Positions 44,450-54,490 of a stretch of DNA of 64,000 nt are shown one piece after another. Position 1 is the stretch's first letter, and every line of letters begins with the position of its first letter. The notes beneath the pieces are model-generated. The model was not told where the DNA came from. It made no database searches and was given only the letters and a program-made list of their open reading frames with translations. The position numbers were made by a program, and so were the translations under genes. Source of the stretch: Marinobacter fuscus (lineage in GTDB: Bacteria; Pseudomonadota; Gammaproteobacteria; Pseudomonadales; Oleiphilaceae); assembly GCF_003007675.1 (NCBI RefSeq), contig NZ_PXNP01000083.1, positions 1 through 64,000 on the forward strand, read 5' to 3'.

Positions 44450-45262
44450 TCAGACTTCGACGAGCCGCTCCACGAAAAACTCCAGGTGGCCCCGGGGAGA
44501 CGACGGCAGTGGCCAGTTATCCACTTTCTCAGCCAGAGCTTTCAGGGCAAGCGACGCTTTGGCCCTGGGGTAGGCCTCAAGAACGGCTTTCTGGCGCTGT
44601 ACCGCTTTCTTGACGGCTTCGTCGTAAGGCACACTACCCACGTATTGTAGCGCCACATCAAGAAAACGCTCGGTAACCCGGGTCAACTTTTCAAACAGAT
44701 GACGGCCTTCCTGCTCGCTGCGCACCTGGTTGGCCAGTATGCGGAAACGGTTGGTGCCATAGTCCCGGTTCATCAGCTTGATGAGGGCATAGGCATCGGT
44801 AATGGATGTGGGCTCATCGCAAACCACCAGCAACAACTCCTGGGAGGCCCGCAGAAAGCTCACCACAGCCTCCGAGATACCGGCGGCGGTATCCACAATC
44901 AGCACGTCGATCTGGTCACCGATTTCACTGAAAGCATTGATCAGGCCCGCATGCTCCATGGGGCTTAGCTGGGTCATGCGCTGGGTACCCGAGGATGCGG
45001 GTACAATGCGGATGCCACCCGGCCCCTGAACCATCACGTCTTTCAGATCGCACTCACCACTGAGGACGTCCTGCAGGTTCCGGTTCGAGGTAATGCCCAG
45101 CAGTACGTCGATATTGGCAAGCCCCAGGTCGGCGTCGAGCAGCACCACGCGGCGCCCTTTTTCTGCCAGAGCGATACCCAGGTTGACCGACACGTTACTT
45201 TTGCCGACACCGCCCTTGCCGCCGGAAACCGCAATTACCTGAACCGGATGTGGTTTGCTCAT
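44450..45262 (-). CDS. fleN: Flagellar number regulator FleN (FlhG), ParA-like ATPase
   Basis: The 270-residue MinD/ParA-type ATPase has GGKGGVGKS at residues 14-22, VLLDADLGLANIDVLLG and VLIVDTAAGI. In polar flagellates it restrains FleQ and limits flagellum number, working with FlhF. The C-terminal amphipathic helix region (KVDNWPLPSSPRGHLEFFVERL) is normal. It lies 68 bases after flhF. Confidence 0.95.
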   Translation of the reverse strand: MSKPHPVQVIAVSGGKGGVGKSNVSVNLGIALAEKGRRVVLLDADLGLANIDVLLGITSNRNLQDVLSGECDLKDVMVQGPGGIRIVPASSGTQRMTQLSPMEHAGLINAFSEIGDQIDVLIVDTAAGISEAVVSFLRASQELLLVVCDEPTSITDAYALIKLMNRDYGTNRFRILANQVRSEQEGRHLFEKLTRVTERFLDVALQYVGSVPYDEAVKKAVQRQKAVLEAYPRAKASLALKALAEKVDNWPLPSSPRGHLEFFVERLVEV

Positions 45263-45330
45263 ACTGTTTTCAGTCTCTTACTTCGTTCTTGTAAGGGCAC
45301 AAGGCCGGCATTATTGTTCGCTGCGCCCGC

Positions 45331-46641
45331 TCAGGCACCTTCTGCAACCTGTTGGGGGGCCTGCAGGGCCTTCAGCCGTTCAACACTCAGGCGTACCAGG
45401 GGAACCGCCTCTGCCCGGTGCAGGTCTTCCGGGATCTTCTGGCCGTTGGTGTACCAGGCCACCGGCAAACCGGTTTCCATCACAAACCCCAACACTTCGC
45501 CCAGTGTCAGCGCCTCATCAATCTTGGTCATGATACAGCCTGACGGCCCCGCCATCTTATAGCAATGCCACACGGATTTCATGATGCGCGGCTGGCTGGT
45601 GGCCGACACCACCAGATGTGTCCGGATATCATGATGGCTTCGTGCCAGCTCAGTCAGCTGCTCCTGGTAGCCACGGTCGGCACTGGTAAGGCCCGCAGTA
45701 TCAATCAGTACCAGATGCCGGTCTGACAGGTCGTCCAGAATATCATCCAGGGAATGGCTCTCGTCCACCACCCGAACCGGCACATTCAGAATCCGGCCAA
45801 ACACAAACAGCTGTTCGTGGGCCGCTACCCGGTAACGATCGGTTGTCACCAGTGCCAGGGAATCCGGCCCATGCTCCAGTACATAGCGAGCCGCGAGCTT
45901 GCCGATGGTGGTGGTTTTTCCCGAACCGGTCGGCCCCACCAATGCGTAGACACCGCCAGCATCCAGCCAGTCCTCCCGGGGTGTACGCACACCGGTCGCC
46001 AGCATTTTCAGCGATTGCTTCCAGCCCTCTTCCAGGCGTCCGGCACGGTGCTGGCGCGACAGGGAATTCGCCAGCTCAGCACCCAGCCCCAATTCCTGCA
46101 GGCGTTCAGCAAGCCGCTGCTGAACGGCATTCGGGCCATCCGCCTGCACTGCCGCCGCTGGCACCTGCCCTTTCATCAGATCCCGCAGTGAACTGATCTC
46201 TGCCCTCATGCTGGCGAGCTCATCGGCGTAACCTGCCCCGGCAGATGGCCCATTCGCGACAACTGCGGGCTCCGGCTGCCAGTCATCCGACGACTGCGCA
46301 TCGAATGCAGTGAAGGTCGTATCCGACGGGGACTGCGTAGCAACACTTCCCCGACGCTCACGGACTTCGCGGATGCGCGTGCGGGACCGACCCAGTTCGT
46401 CTTCCAGCCTGCGGTGCTGCTCCGCCTGCATTTCCGCCAGCCGGGCACCATTGGTTGCCTGTGCCGACTGCTCACCCAGGCGCTGACGCGCCATATTTTC
46501 GTCGTAATCGAGAGCAGTTACGATTTCCACACCACCGTCTACCCGACGGTTTGACAGAATAACGGCATCCGGCCCCATTTCATGGCTCACCTGCTTGAGG
46601 GCCTCGGCCATGGACTGTGCAAAAAACCGTTTTACTTTCAT
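45331..46641 (-). CDS. flhF: Flagellar placement GTPase FlhF
   Basis: The 436-residue SRP-type GTPase has an N-terminal MKVKRFFAQSMAEALKQV domain, a charged linker (50-150) and the N-G domains with P-loop GPTGSGKT at 236-243, VTTDRYRVAAHEQL and LIDTAGLTSADRG. It marks the pole for flagellar assembly. It lies between flhA and fleN, as in Pseudomonas and Vibrio. Confidence 0.96.
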   Translation of the reverse strand: MKVKRFFAQSMAEALKQVSHEMGPDAVILSNRRVDGGVEIVTALDYDENMARQRLGEQSAQATNGARLAEMQAEQHRRLEDELGRSRTRIREVRERRGSVATQSPSDTTFTAFDAQSSDDWQPEPAVVANGPSAGAGYADELASMRAEISSLRDLMKGQVPAAAVQADGPNAVQQRLAERLQELGLGAELANSLSRQHRAGRLEEGWKQSLKMLATGVRTPREDWLDAGGVYALVGPTGSGKTTTIGKLAARYVLEHGPDSLALVTTDRYRVAAHEQLFVFGRILNVPVRVVDESHSLDDILDDLSDRHLVLIDTAGLTSADRGYQEQLTELARSHHDIRTHLVVSATSQPRIMKSVWHCYKMAGPSGCIMTKIDEALTLGEVLGFVMETGLPVAWYTNGQKIPEDLHRAEAVPLVRLSVERLKALQAPQQVAEGA

Positions 46642-46699
46642 GATGCTTCATCCTCCAACCGGCAAGCCCTGAAGGGTTTGCCGAATTACTCTGCCGGGC

Positions 46700-48874
46700 T
46701 TACTGGCCGACAGAGGCCACAATCGTAATCTGTTTGTTGTCTGGTACTTCCTGGTAAGACAACACATGCAAACGCTCAACCCCGTAACTGGCAAACTTCG
46801 CAAGCACCGGCCGCAAGGGCCCGGACACCAGAAGAATCGCAGGTTTACCAAGCATTTCCTGGCGCTGCACGCTGTCCTGAAGGGATCGTTGCAGCTTCTC
46901 GACCATGTTGGGTTCCAGTACCAGGCCGATATCGTCCTGACCGCCAGTTTGTTGACTCTGCTGTACAGACTTAAGCAATAACTGTTCCAGATCCGGATCC
47001 AGAGTGATAACCGGAATCTCGGCGTCGTTGCCGCAAATGCTCTGAATAATCATCCGGCGCAACGCCTGGCGGGCCACTGTCGTCAAGGTTTTGGGATCCT
47101 GACTGCGCGGATGCAGGTTAACGATCGCCTCGGCAATGGAGCGCATATCCCGAACAGGCACTTCTTCTTTCAGCAGGTTTTGAAGCACTTTCAGCAAGAT
47201 ACTGATGGAAATACTGGTCGGCACCAGCTCTTCTGCCAGCTTCGGCGAGATCTTCTCCAGCTGATCCAGCCACTTCTGGGCTTCCTCGTGACCAATCAGT
47301 TCATGGGCATGTTTTTGCAGAATCTGGTTCAGGTGCGTGGCCACCACCGTGCTGGCATCCACTACGGTGTAGCCGAGGGTCTGGGCCTGGTCCTTTTTGT
47401 CCGGCTCTATCCAGATGGCATCCAGGCCAAAAGCCGGATCTTTTCCGGCAATGCCCTCCACCTTGCCGAACACCTGGCCCGGATCAATCGCCAGTTCACG
47501 CTCCGGATGAATCTCGGCTTCAGCAATGGTCACCCCCATCAGGGTGATGCGGTAAACATTGGGCATCAGATCCAGGTTGTCCCGAATATGAACCGACGGC
47601 ATCAGAAAACCGAGATCCTGGGACAGCTTCTTGCGAACGCCCTTGATACGGCTCAGCAATTGACCGCCCTGGGACTTGTCCACCAGCGGGATCAGGCGAT
47701 ACCCCACTTCCAGCCCGACAATATCGACCGTGGCAACGTCATCCCACCCCAGCTCCCGGGTCTCGCCCGGTGCTGGCAATGCTTGCCCGTCACCACCAGG
47801 GCGATCGGCAGAGATCTCGGCACCCGGGCGGGCACCGGCCCCTGGCGCTGCGCCACGGCTGACAAAACCACCGCCTTCCTCAACGGTTTGCTGCTGCTTT
47901 TTCCAGATCAGCCAGGCAGCACCCGCCGCCAGCAGCCCCAGCCCCAGGAAAGCCACGTGCGGCATACCCGGAATCAGCCCCAACAGAATGAGGATCGCCG
48001 CCGCAATCCCCAGCGCTTTCGGCGCGCTGAACATCTGCTGGATAATCTGGCCACCCATATCCTGGCTGGAGGTGACCCGGGTGACCATGATGGCCGCCGA
48101 CGTGGACAGCAATAGCGAGGGAATTTGCGCAACCAGACCATCACCGATGGTCAGCAGAGCATAGCGCTGCATAGCCAGACCAAAGTCCAGACCGTGCTGC
48201 AGCATACCGATAGCCACCCCGCCAACAATATTGATGGCGAGAATCAGCAAGCCAGCCACCGCGTCGCCTTTGACAAACTTGGACGCACCGTCCATGGAGC
48301 CGTAGAAGTCTGCCTCCTGGGCAATTTCCGAACGCCGGGCCTTGGCCTCATCCTGATTGATCAGCCCGGCGTTGAGATCGGCATCGATTGCCATCTGCTT
48401 GCCCGGCATGGCATCAAGGGTAAAGCGGGCGCTAACTTCCGAGACACGGCCCGCACCCTTGGTAACCACCAGAAAGTTGATGATCATCAGAATGGCAAAC
48501 ACCACCAGGCCCACGGCGTAGTTACCACCAATCAACACAGCACCGAAAGACTCGATCACCTTACCGGCAGCGTCACCACCCTCGTGGCCATTGAGCAGCA
48601 CAATCCGAGTGGACGCCACGTTCAGCCCCAGGCGCAGCAAGGTCGCTACCAGCAACACCGTGGGGAAAGACGCAAACTCCATCGGCCGCAGTGCGTAGAC
48701 ACACACCAGCAGGATGACGATGGACAAGGTAATGTTGAAGGTGAAGAACACGTCCAGCAGGAACGCAGGCATCGGCAGGATCATCATGCCAAGCAATCCC
48801 ATCAACATTAAGGGAATACCGATACTTCCCCGCGTCAGGGATTTGACATTATTCAGGACCAGCGCTCTGTCCAT
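46700..48874 (-). CDS. flhA: Flagellar export gate protein FlhA
   Basis: The 724-residue core of the flagellar type III export gate has eight hydrophobic helices in the first 320 residues and the FHIPEP-family segment RVSEVSARFTLDAMPGKQMA then DLNAGLINQDEA, whose charged residues act in proton use. The cytoplasmic ring-forming domain occupies 350-724. The frame extends upstream, but ATG at 48874 (MDRALVLNN) fits the family; the GGAG is 11 bases away. A sigma-54-like element lies 85-100 bases ahead. Confidence 0.95.
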   Translation of the reverse strand: MDRALVLNNVKSLTRGSIGIPLMLMGLLGMMILPMPAFLLDVFFTFNITLSIVILLVCVYALRPMEFASFPTVLLVATLLRLGLNVASTRIVLLNGHEGGDAAGKVIESFGAVLIGGNYAVGLVVFAILMIINFLVVTKGAGRVSEVSARFTLDAMPGKQMAIDADLNAGLINQDEAKARRSEIAQEADFYGSMDGASKFVKGDAVAGLLILAINIVGGVAIGMLQHGLDFGLAMQRYALLTIGDGLVAQIPSLLLSTSAAIMVTRVTSSQDMGGQIIQQMFSAPKALGIAAAILILLGLIPGMPHVAFLGLGLLAAGAAWLIWKKQQQTVEEGGGFVSRGAAPGAGARPGAEISADRPGGDGQALPAPGETRELGWDDVATVDIVGLEVGYRLIPLVDKSQGGQLLSRIKGVRKKLSQDLGFLMPSVHIRDNLDLMPNVYRITLMGVTIAEAEIHPERELAIDPGQVFGKVEGIAGKDPAFGLDAIWIEPDKKDQAQTLGYTVVDASTVVATHLNQILQKHAHELIGHEEAQKWLDQLEKISPKLAEELVPTSISISILLKVLQNLLKEEVPVRDMRSIAEAIVNLHPRSQDPKTLTTVARQALRRMIIQSICGNDAEIPVITLDPDLEQLLLKSVQQSQQTGGQDDIGLVLEPNMVEKLQRSLQDSVQRQEMLGKPAILLVSGPLRPVLAKFASYGVERLHVLSYQEVPDNKQITIVASVGQ

Positions 48875-48958
48875 GCCGGATCTGTCTCCACACATCTGAG
48901 GTTTGGAAAGATTCCCGAGTCGGAATTCTGACGCGGAACTTCGCTTGCCATGGTGTGT

Positions 48959-48974
48959 CGCAAAATCCATACCA
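48959..48974 (-). promoter_or_regulatory. Sigma-54 promoter-like element upstream of flhA
   Basis: On the minus strand the site reads TGGTATG-GATT-TTGCG, against consensus TGGCACG-N4-TTGCW. The GG and GC dinucleotides are at exact spacing. The predicted start is near 48948, about 74 bases before flhA. It would drive flhA-flhF-fleN-fliA. Confidence 0.6.
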
Positions 48975-49101
48975 CCATGCAGAAAATTTGATCCAATCCT
49001 GCGCCACCAGCGCCTGACGCAGCGGACAAGATGCGGTATCCTTTCGCCGTTTGTCTAATACATTTATAAGCCCGACTACCCGACCACGCAGGTGAGACCC
49101 C

Positions 49102-49740
49102 ATGCCGATCCACGAAGTGAAGCACCCTCTGATCCGCCACAAACTCGGCCTCATGCGTCGATCCGACATCAGCACCAAGAATTTTCGCGAACTGGCCCAG
49201 GAGCTTGGCACGCTGCTGACCTATGAGGCCACCAAAGATTTCAACTTGCAGGAAAAAACTATAGAAGGCTGGGCAGGCCCGGTGTCTGTTGAGCAGATCC
49301 AGGGCAAGAAAATCACCATTGTTCCGATTCTGCGGGCGGGCCTGGGCATGCTGGATGGCGTGCTCAGCCTGCTTCCGGTGGCCCGGGTGAGCGTTGTCGG
49401 CCAGATCCGCAACGAGGATACCCTGGAAGCGGAAACCTACATGGAAAAGCTGGTGGGTGAACTGGATCAGCGTACCGCACTGATCATCGACCCGATGCTG
49501 GCCACCGGTGGCTCCATGATCTCCACCATTGATGTACTGAAAAAAGCGGGCAGCACCGAAATCCGTGCGCTGGTGCTGGTGGCCGCTCCAGAAGGCATCG
49601 ACAAGGTTCTGGAAAAGCACCCGGACGTGTCCATCTACACCGCATCGGTGGATGAGCGTCTGAACGAGAAAGGCTACATTCTGCCCGGGCTTGGCGATGC
49701 CGGCGACAAGATTTTCGGCACCAAGCAGAAGGACGCCTGA
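49102..49740 (+). CDS. upp: Uracil phosphoribosyltransferase
   Basis: The 212-residue salvage enzyme joins uracil to PRPP to give UMP. The PRPP-binding loop [17 protein letters not shown] is near residues 132-148, [13 protein letters not shown] near 76-88, and the uracil-side [16 protein letters not shown] at the C-terminus. The start [16 protein letters not shown] is typical, with GGTGAG upstream. It forms a two-gene operon with uraA, in the opposite direction to the surrounding flagellar genes. Confidence 0.97.
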   Translation: MPIHEVKHPLIRHKLGLMRRSDISTKNFRELAQELGTLLTYEATKDFNLQEKTIEGWAGPVSVEQIQGKKITIVPILRAGLGMLDGVLSLLPVARVSVVGQIRNEDTLEAETYMEKLVGELDQRTALIIDPMLATGGSMISTIDVLKKAGSTEIRALVLVAAPEGIDKVLEKHPDVSIYTASVDERLNEKGYILPGLGDAGDKIFGTKQKDA

Positions 49741-49742
49741 GT

Positions 49743-50999
49743 ATGCAGGAACACACTAACGAACCGGTCTGGAAGCAGGCCATTGCCGGGTCGCAGATGC
49801 TGCTGGTGGCCTTTGGCGCCCTGGTGCTGATGCCCCTGATTACCGGCCTGGATCCCAACGTGGCATTGTTTACGGCTGGCCTGGGCACCCTGATATTTCA
49901 CATTGTTACCGGCGGCCAGATTCCGATTTTCCTGGCGTCGTCGTTTGCTTTTATCGCTCCGGTACTGGCCGCCAAAGGCCGTTTCGGACTTGAGGAAACC
50001 CTGGGCGGGCTGATGGCCGCAGGCATTCTGTACATTCTGCTTTCCGGCGCGGTGCGCCTGCGCGGTACCGGCTTCGTTACCCGCCTGCTGCCACCCGTGG
50101 TGATTGCGCCGGTGATTATGACCATCGGCCTGGGGCTTGCCACTACCGCGGTACACATGGCGTCAGGCCGGTCTGGTGATGGTCAGCTAGTGCTGGTACC
50201 CCAGGATACCGCCATCCTGATTGCCATGATCTCGTTGGCGGTGACCATTATTACCTCGGTCTGGGCGAAGGGTTTCTTCAAACTGGTGCCGATTCTGTTT
50301 GGCGTGCTGGTGGGCTACGCCTGTTCCTGGGTTGCAGGCATTGTCGATACCACCGCTGTTGAGCAGGCCGCCTGGTTTGCCATGCCGAATTTTGTGGCAC
50401 CTGCGTTCAGCTGGGGGGCCATCCTGTTTATGGTGCCCGTGGCCATCGCTCCGGCCATTGAGCACATTGGCGATATCCTGGCCATCGGCAACGTTACCCG
50501 TAAAAACTACCTCGAAAAGCCCGGCCTGCACCGAACGCTCCTGGGCGATGGTCTGGCCACCAGTGCCGCTTCTATGTTGGGCGGCCCCCCTAACACCACC
50601 TACTCCGAAGTCACCGGCGCGGTTATGCTGACCAGAAACTTCAATCCAAAGGTGATGTGGTGGGCGGCTTGTGTGGCCATTGTGCTGGCCTTTGTTGGCA
50701 AGTTCGGTGCCGCTCTGCAAACCATTCCGGTGCCGGTGATGGGCGGCATTATGTGCCTGCTGTTCGGCTCCATTGCCGTGGTGGGCCTGAACACCCTGAT
50801 CCGCCACCAGGTAGATCTGTCACAGTCCCGCAACCTGGTCATCGTTGGCGTAACGCTGGTGTTCGGTATCGGCAACATGGTGCTGGGCCAGCTGGAGGGC
50901 ATTGCCCTGTGTGCTGTGGTCGCCATTATCCTGAACCTGGTGCTGCCCGGCGAGCGCGAAGCCTGGGGCAAGCGTATGCAGGAACACAAGGCCCAGTAA
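49743..50999 (+). CDS. uraA: Uracil permease UraA
   Basis: The 418-residue nucleobase/cation symporter-2 family transporter has about 12-14 helices. Signature elements include ALVLMPLITGLDPNVALFTAG, FLASSFAFIAPV near residue 58, and APAIEHIGDILAIGNVTRKN near 238 containing the substrate-binding glutamate, then GGPPNTTYSEVTGAV. It imports uracil for upp, whose stop lies two bases upstream. It converges with flhB. Confidence 0.95.
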   Translation: MQEHTNEPVWKQAIAGSQMLLVAFGALVLMPLITGLDPNVALFTAGLGTLIFHIVTGGQIPIFLASSFAFIAPVLAAKGRFGLEETLGGLMAAGILYILLSGAVRLRGTGFVTRLLPPVVIAPVIMTIGLGLATTAVHMASGRSGDGQLVLVPQDTAILIAMISLAVTIITSVWAKGFFKLVPILFGVLVGYACSWVAGIVDTTAVEQAAWFAMPNFVAPAFSWGAILFMVPVAIAPAIEHIGDILAIGNVTRKNYLEKPGLHRTLLGDGLATSAASMLGGPPNTTYSEVTGAVMLTRNFNPKVMWWAACVAIVLAFVGKFGAALQTIPVPVMGGIMCLLFGSIAVVGLNTLIRHQVDLSQSRNLVIVGVTLVFGIGNMVLGQLEGIALCAVVAIILNLVLPGEREAWGKRMQEHKAQ

Positions 51000-51015
51000 C
51001 TCAGGACTGAACCAT

Positions 51016-51039
51016 CAGGCGGGCACAGGGAGGCGCCTG
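51016..51039. terminator. Possible hairpin between uraA and flhB
   Basis: CAGGCG (51016-51021) and CGCCTG (51034-51039) pair around a 12-base loop between the two converging genes. There is no T-run on either side, so its role as a terminator is uncertain. Confidence 0.3.
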
Positions 51040-51052
51040 CCAGCCAACCCGA

Positions 51053-52189
51053 TCAAATATCCCGGCGCATCTCCGGAGGAATCGGAAAGTCCGGCATACC
51101 CGGCTTTTCCCCCCGCCCCTTGCGGAACTGCCGCAACTGGAAGACATACGCCAATACCTGGGCAATGGCCATATACAGGCCGTCCGGAATCTCCTGCCCC
51201 AACTCGGTGTTGTGGTAGACCGCACGGGTGAGCGGCGGCGTTCGCAACACCTCCACCTTGTGCTCCCGCGCGATCTCCATAATCTTGAAAGCCACTTCGT
51301 CGGCCCCTTTTGCCACCAGCACGGGGGCCCCCATACTGCCCTGGTCGTACTTCAATGCCACCGCATAATGGGTCGGGTTGGTAATGACCACGTCGGCAGT
51401 CGGTACATCCTGCATCATGCGGCGCTGGGCCATTTCACGCTGGAGCTGGCGGATTCTGCCTTTCACTTCGGGCTTGCCTTCGGTGTCCTTGAACTCGTCC
51501 TTGACCTCCTGTTTGGTCATCCGGAGCTTCTTCTGGTGATCGTAGATCTGGAAAGGCACGTCGATCATGGCAATCAGAATGGTGGCGCAGGACAAAAAGA
51601 AGAAGCTCCACCCCAGAGTCCAGAGCACGTGCTCCATAGCCGGGATCGCAGGCTCCTCGGCAATACTGAGCAGGTCTTCGGTGCGAAGGTTCAGAATCAG
51701 GATAGCCACCGACATCACCAGCCCGACTTTGGCAATCGCTTTTACCAGCTCAATGAGCGAGCGCATGGAGAACATCCGGCCCAGCCCCTTGATCGGATCC
51801 ATCCGATTGGCCTTGGGGGCAATCGCTTTGGCACTGAACAACATGCCACCGATACCTATGGAGCCCACCACGGCGGCAATCAACAGCATCACCAGAATCG
51901 GTGATAAAGCCCAGGCCGCCTCTTTCGCCGCCAGAATCAGTTGCACGCTCATGTGGCGGGTGTCAAATATGGCCGAGCGTTCGATCACAAATGCATCGCG
52001 CATGATCCCTTCCAGAGCGGCACCGAGCGAGGCACCGAAAACCAGCAGGCCGCCAGCCCCGGCCAGCAACACGGCCATGGTGGCCAGTTCACGGGAGCGG
52101 GCGGTCTGACCATCCTCCCGGGCTTTTTCCAGGCGTCGGGGGGTGGGTTCTTCGGTTTTTTCCTGACTGTTGTCGTTCTCTTCGGCCAT
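51053..52189 (-). CDS. flhB: Flagellar export switch protein FlhB
   Basis: The 378-residue protein has four membrane helices (about 32-58, 90-118, 145-168, 186-210), a cytoplasmic linker and the self-cleaving NPTH at 271-274, followed by YAVALKYDQGSMGAPVLVAK. It switches export from hook to filament substrates with FliK. It lies 18 bases after fliR and ends the fliK-flhB operon. Confidence 0.96.
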   Translation of the reverse strand: MAEENDNSQEKTEEPTPRRLEKAREDGQTARSRELATMAVLLAGAGGLLVFGASLGAALEGIMRDAFVIERSAIFDTRHMSVQLILAAKEAAWALSPILVMLLIAAVVGSIGIGGMLFSAKAIAPKANRMDPIKGLGRMFSMRSLIELVKAIAKVGLVMSVAILILNLRTEDLLSIAEEPAIPAMEHVLWTLGWSFFFLSCATILIAMIDVPFQIYDHQKKLRMTKQEVKDEFKDTEGKPEVKGRIRQLQREMAQRRMMQDVPTADVVITNPTHYAVALKYDQGSMGAPVLVAKGADEVAFKIMEIAREHKVEVLRTPPLTRAVYHNTELGQEIPDGLYMAIAQVLAYVFQLRQFRKGRGEKPGMPDFPIPPEMRRDI

Positions 52190-52207
52190 GTCAGAGGTTC
52201 CGTTGAG

Positions 52208-52990
52208 CTACTGCCCCTGCAGCGCGCGCATGAAATCGAAGGTTTGCCGGGTATACTGGTCGAAGTGCGGCAGAAAGTTGGCGTGCAGCACCCATATGGA
52301 GAACAATCCAAAAATCAGACCAATCGGAAAGCCCAGGGCAAAAATGTTCATTTGCGGTGCCGCCCGGGTCATCACCCCAAAAGAAATGTTAACGATCAAT
52401 ACCGCCGTGACCGCTGGCAGCGCCAGCAACATGGCCGACACGAACATCCAGCTGATCCGGTGCGCCAGGGCCCAGACCCCCTCCTGCCCCAGGCCTTCCA
52501 GCCCGATAGGCAGCACCCGAAAGCTCTCGATAAACACCTCAAAGGCCACCAGGTGCCCGTTCATCACCAGAAACAGCAGGGTAATGGTAATGGTATAGAT
52601 CTGCGCCAAAACGGGAACGTTCACCCCGTTTGCCGGGTCCACCATAGACGCAAAGCCCAGCCCCATCTGCATGGCGATCATCTGCCCGGCGATTACAAAT
52701 AATTGCCAGAGCGCGGTGAGCGCAAACCCCAGGCCAACGCCAATCAGAATCTGTTGCAGGGTAATCACCACCGCATCGGCGCTGAAAGCCTCAATAGCAG
52801 GCACCGCAGGCAGCATGGGCACAATCAGAACGGTCATCAGCAGCGCCAGGCCCAGACGCACCCGGGCGGGCACCAGCTGGGTGCCGAAAATCGGAATCAC
52901 CATGAGAAAGCTGGCCAGCCGGAACAGCGGCCACAAATGTTGGCCCACCCACTGGCCAATCAGGTCTGCACTGAACGCTGCCGGTAGCAT
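52208..52990 (-). CDS. fliR: Flagellar export gate protein FliR
   Basis: The 260-residue hydrophobic gate subunit has six predicted helices. The family features are LASFLMVIPIFGTQLVPARVR near residues 25-45, QMGLGFASMVDPANGVNVPV near 110-130 and FPIGLIFGLFSIWVL near the C-terminus. It assembles with FliP and FliQ into the export channel. It lies four bases after fliQ. Confidence 0.95.
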   Translation of the reverse strand: MLPAAFSADLIGQWVGQHLWPLFRLASFLMVIPIFGTQLVPARVRLGLALLMTVLIVPMLPAVPAIEAFSADAVVITLQQILIGVGLGFALTALWQLFVIAGQMIAMQMGLGFASMVDPANGVNVPVLAQIYTITITLLFLVMNGHLVAFEVFIESFRVLPIGLEGLGQEGVWALAHRISWMFVSAMLLALPAVTAVLIVNISFGVMTRAAPQMNIFALGFPIGLIFGLFSIWVLHANFLPHFDQYTRQTFDFMRALQGQ

Positions 52991-52994
52991 TCGC

Positions 52995-53264
52995 TCAGCC
53001 GATCAGGTACGGAATGCGGGAAATCAGCCCGTTGGCATGATCCAGCAGGGTGGTCAGCATCCAGGGGCCGGCAGCGATGATGACAATCAGGGTGATCAGC
53101 AGCCGGGGCAGAAAGCTCAGGGTTTGCTCGTTAATCTGGGTGGCCGCCTGAAAGGTACTGACCACCAGGCCAATCACCAGGCCCGGCCCGATAATCACCG
53201 CAGATAACAGCACAATCAGCCAGAGCGCTTCACGCAGAATGTCGATCACGGTTTCCGGCGTCAT
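52995..53264 (-). CDS. fliQ: Flagellar export gate protein FliQ
   Basis: The 89-residue protein has two membrane helices (about 16-36 and 53-72) with the typical MTPETVIDILREALW start and VSTFQAATQINEQTLSFLP loop between them. Full length. It lies nine bases after fliP and belongs to the FliPQR channel. Confidence 0.96.
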   Translation of the reverse strand: MTPETVIDILREALWLIVLLSAVIIGPGLVIGLVVSTFQAATQINEQTLSFLPRLLITLIVIIAAGPWMLTTLLDHANGLISRIPYLIG

Positions 53265-53273
53265 AGGTGCCTC

Positions 53274-54035
53274 CTAGATTCCATAACTGGCCGCCAGGGT
53301 GCCCATAATCAGGGCCCAGCCGTCTACCAGTACAAAGAGCATGATCTTGAACGGCAACGAAATGATGATCGGGGATAGCATCATCATCCCCATCGCCATC
53401 AACACACTGGCCACCACCATGTCGATGATCAGAAAGGGTATAAACAGTATAAACCCGATCTGGAACGCGGTTTTCAGCTCACTGGTCACGAAGGCTGGCA
53501 TCAGCACCCAGAACGAGACATCCTCTGGCGTTTCATACTGGACGTCGGCGATCCGCATAAACAGCCCCAGGTCGTCCTCTCGGGTCTGTTCCAGCATAAA
53601 CTTCCGGAACGGCTGGCTGGCCAGTTCCAGCGCCTCCAGAGAGGTGACTTCTTCCTGCATATACGGCTGCAACCCCACCCGGTTGGCCTCTTCCAGCACC
53701 GGTTTCATGATAAAAATACTCAGAAACAACGCCAGCCCGAGCAGAATCTGGTTAGACGGCGTGGCCTGCAGGCCCAGTGCCTGCCGCAAAATGGCAAACA
53801 CCACAATGATGCGGGTGAACGACGTCATCATCATAAGCATGGCGGGCAGGAAAGTCAGCGCCGTCATCAGCGCCAGTATCTGCAAGGTTACCGAGTATTC
53901 CTCGGTGCCGTTTTCGCCCGGCTCAACGGTAAAGGCAGGAATGCCCGGCAGGTCTGCCTGAGCCAGGGCGGGCAGGCACAATCCGGCGATCAACGCCAGC
54001 CAGGGAACAAGACGGGACACCAGAACCGAGCGCAT
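53274..54035 (-). CDS. fliP: Flagellar export gate protein FliP
   Basis: The 253-residue protein has a cleavable signal peptide ([20 protein letters not shown]...AQA) and four helices. Family motifs are [36 protein letters not shown] and [20 protein letters not shown], the last near the C-terminus. A GTG one codon earlier (54038) is also possible. It lies four bases after fliO. Confidence 0.95.
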   Translation of the reverse strand: MRSVLVSRLVPWLALIAGLCLPALAQADLPGIPAFTVEPGENGTEEYSVTLQILALMTALTFLPAMLMMMTSFTRIIVVFAILRQALGLQATPSNQILLGLALFLSIFIMKPVLEEANRVGLQPYMQEEVTSLEALELASQPFRKFMLEQTREDDLGLFMRIADVQYETPEDVSFWVLMPAFVTSELKTAFQIGFILFIPFLIIDMVVASVLMAMGMMMLSPIIISLPFKIMLFVLVDGWALIMGTLAASYGI

Positions 54036-54039
54036 CACG

Positions 54040-54489
54040 TTAATCTTTCCTTTCCGGCGCCGACCAGGACTTGCCGATCATGGCTTGCAGTTTGCGGGCA
54101 AAATCACCGCCACCGGCATCGTTTGTATCCACCACCGGTGTCTCGAAAACCTGCAGAGTGCGTATGCCGCTGGGCGTAATGCCCAACAGAATCTGCTGGC
54201 CGCCCACTTCAATCAGCGCAATACGCTCGCGGGCGCCGATGGCCAACACCGACACCACGCGAATGGCATGGTTGTTGATGCCGGTCATGCCGTTCATCCG
54301 GCGGATCAGCCAGGCGCAGCCATAAATAATGGCAACGACCGCCAGCAAACCTACCCCCAGGCTCAACAGAGTCCCCAGAGTGTCCGGCGCACGGGCCGCT
54401 GTTTCTCTGGCTTGCTGCGCGGTTTCCTGAGCCGCCAGTGACAGCGGCAACATGCCGGTGACCACCGCAGCGACAAGCGATCGACCCAT
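54040..54489 (-). CDS. fliO: Flagellar biosynthesis protein FliO
   Basis: This short, poorly conserved protein helps FliP assembly. With ATG at 54489 it has 149 residues: a signal-like N-terminus ([20 protein letters not shown]), a transmembrane helix at about 42-61 followed by RRMNG, and the conserved FliO domain ([21 protein letters not shown], then LLGITPSGI). The frame opens at GTG 54519 inside fliN; I prefer the later start because it begins directly with the signal peptide. Confidence 0.88.
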   Translation of the reverse strand: MGRSLVAAVVTGMLPLSLAAQETAQQARETAARAPDTLGTLLSLGVGLLAVVAIIYGCAWLIRRMNGMTGINNHAIRVVSVLAIGARERIALIEVGGQQILLGITPSGIRTLQVFETPVVDTNDAGGGDFARKLQAMIGKSWSAPERKD

Positions 54490-54490
54490 G

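Noticed and set aside
47111-48115. Plus-strand open frame (334 codons) opposite flhA
   Set aside because: Antisense shadow of flhA; the His/Gln/Arg-rich product has no domain or ribosome site.
49000-49090. AT-rich TATAAG before upp as a promoter
   Set aside because: No matching -35 at 16-18 bases could be found, so I do not annotate it.
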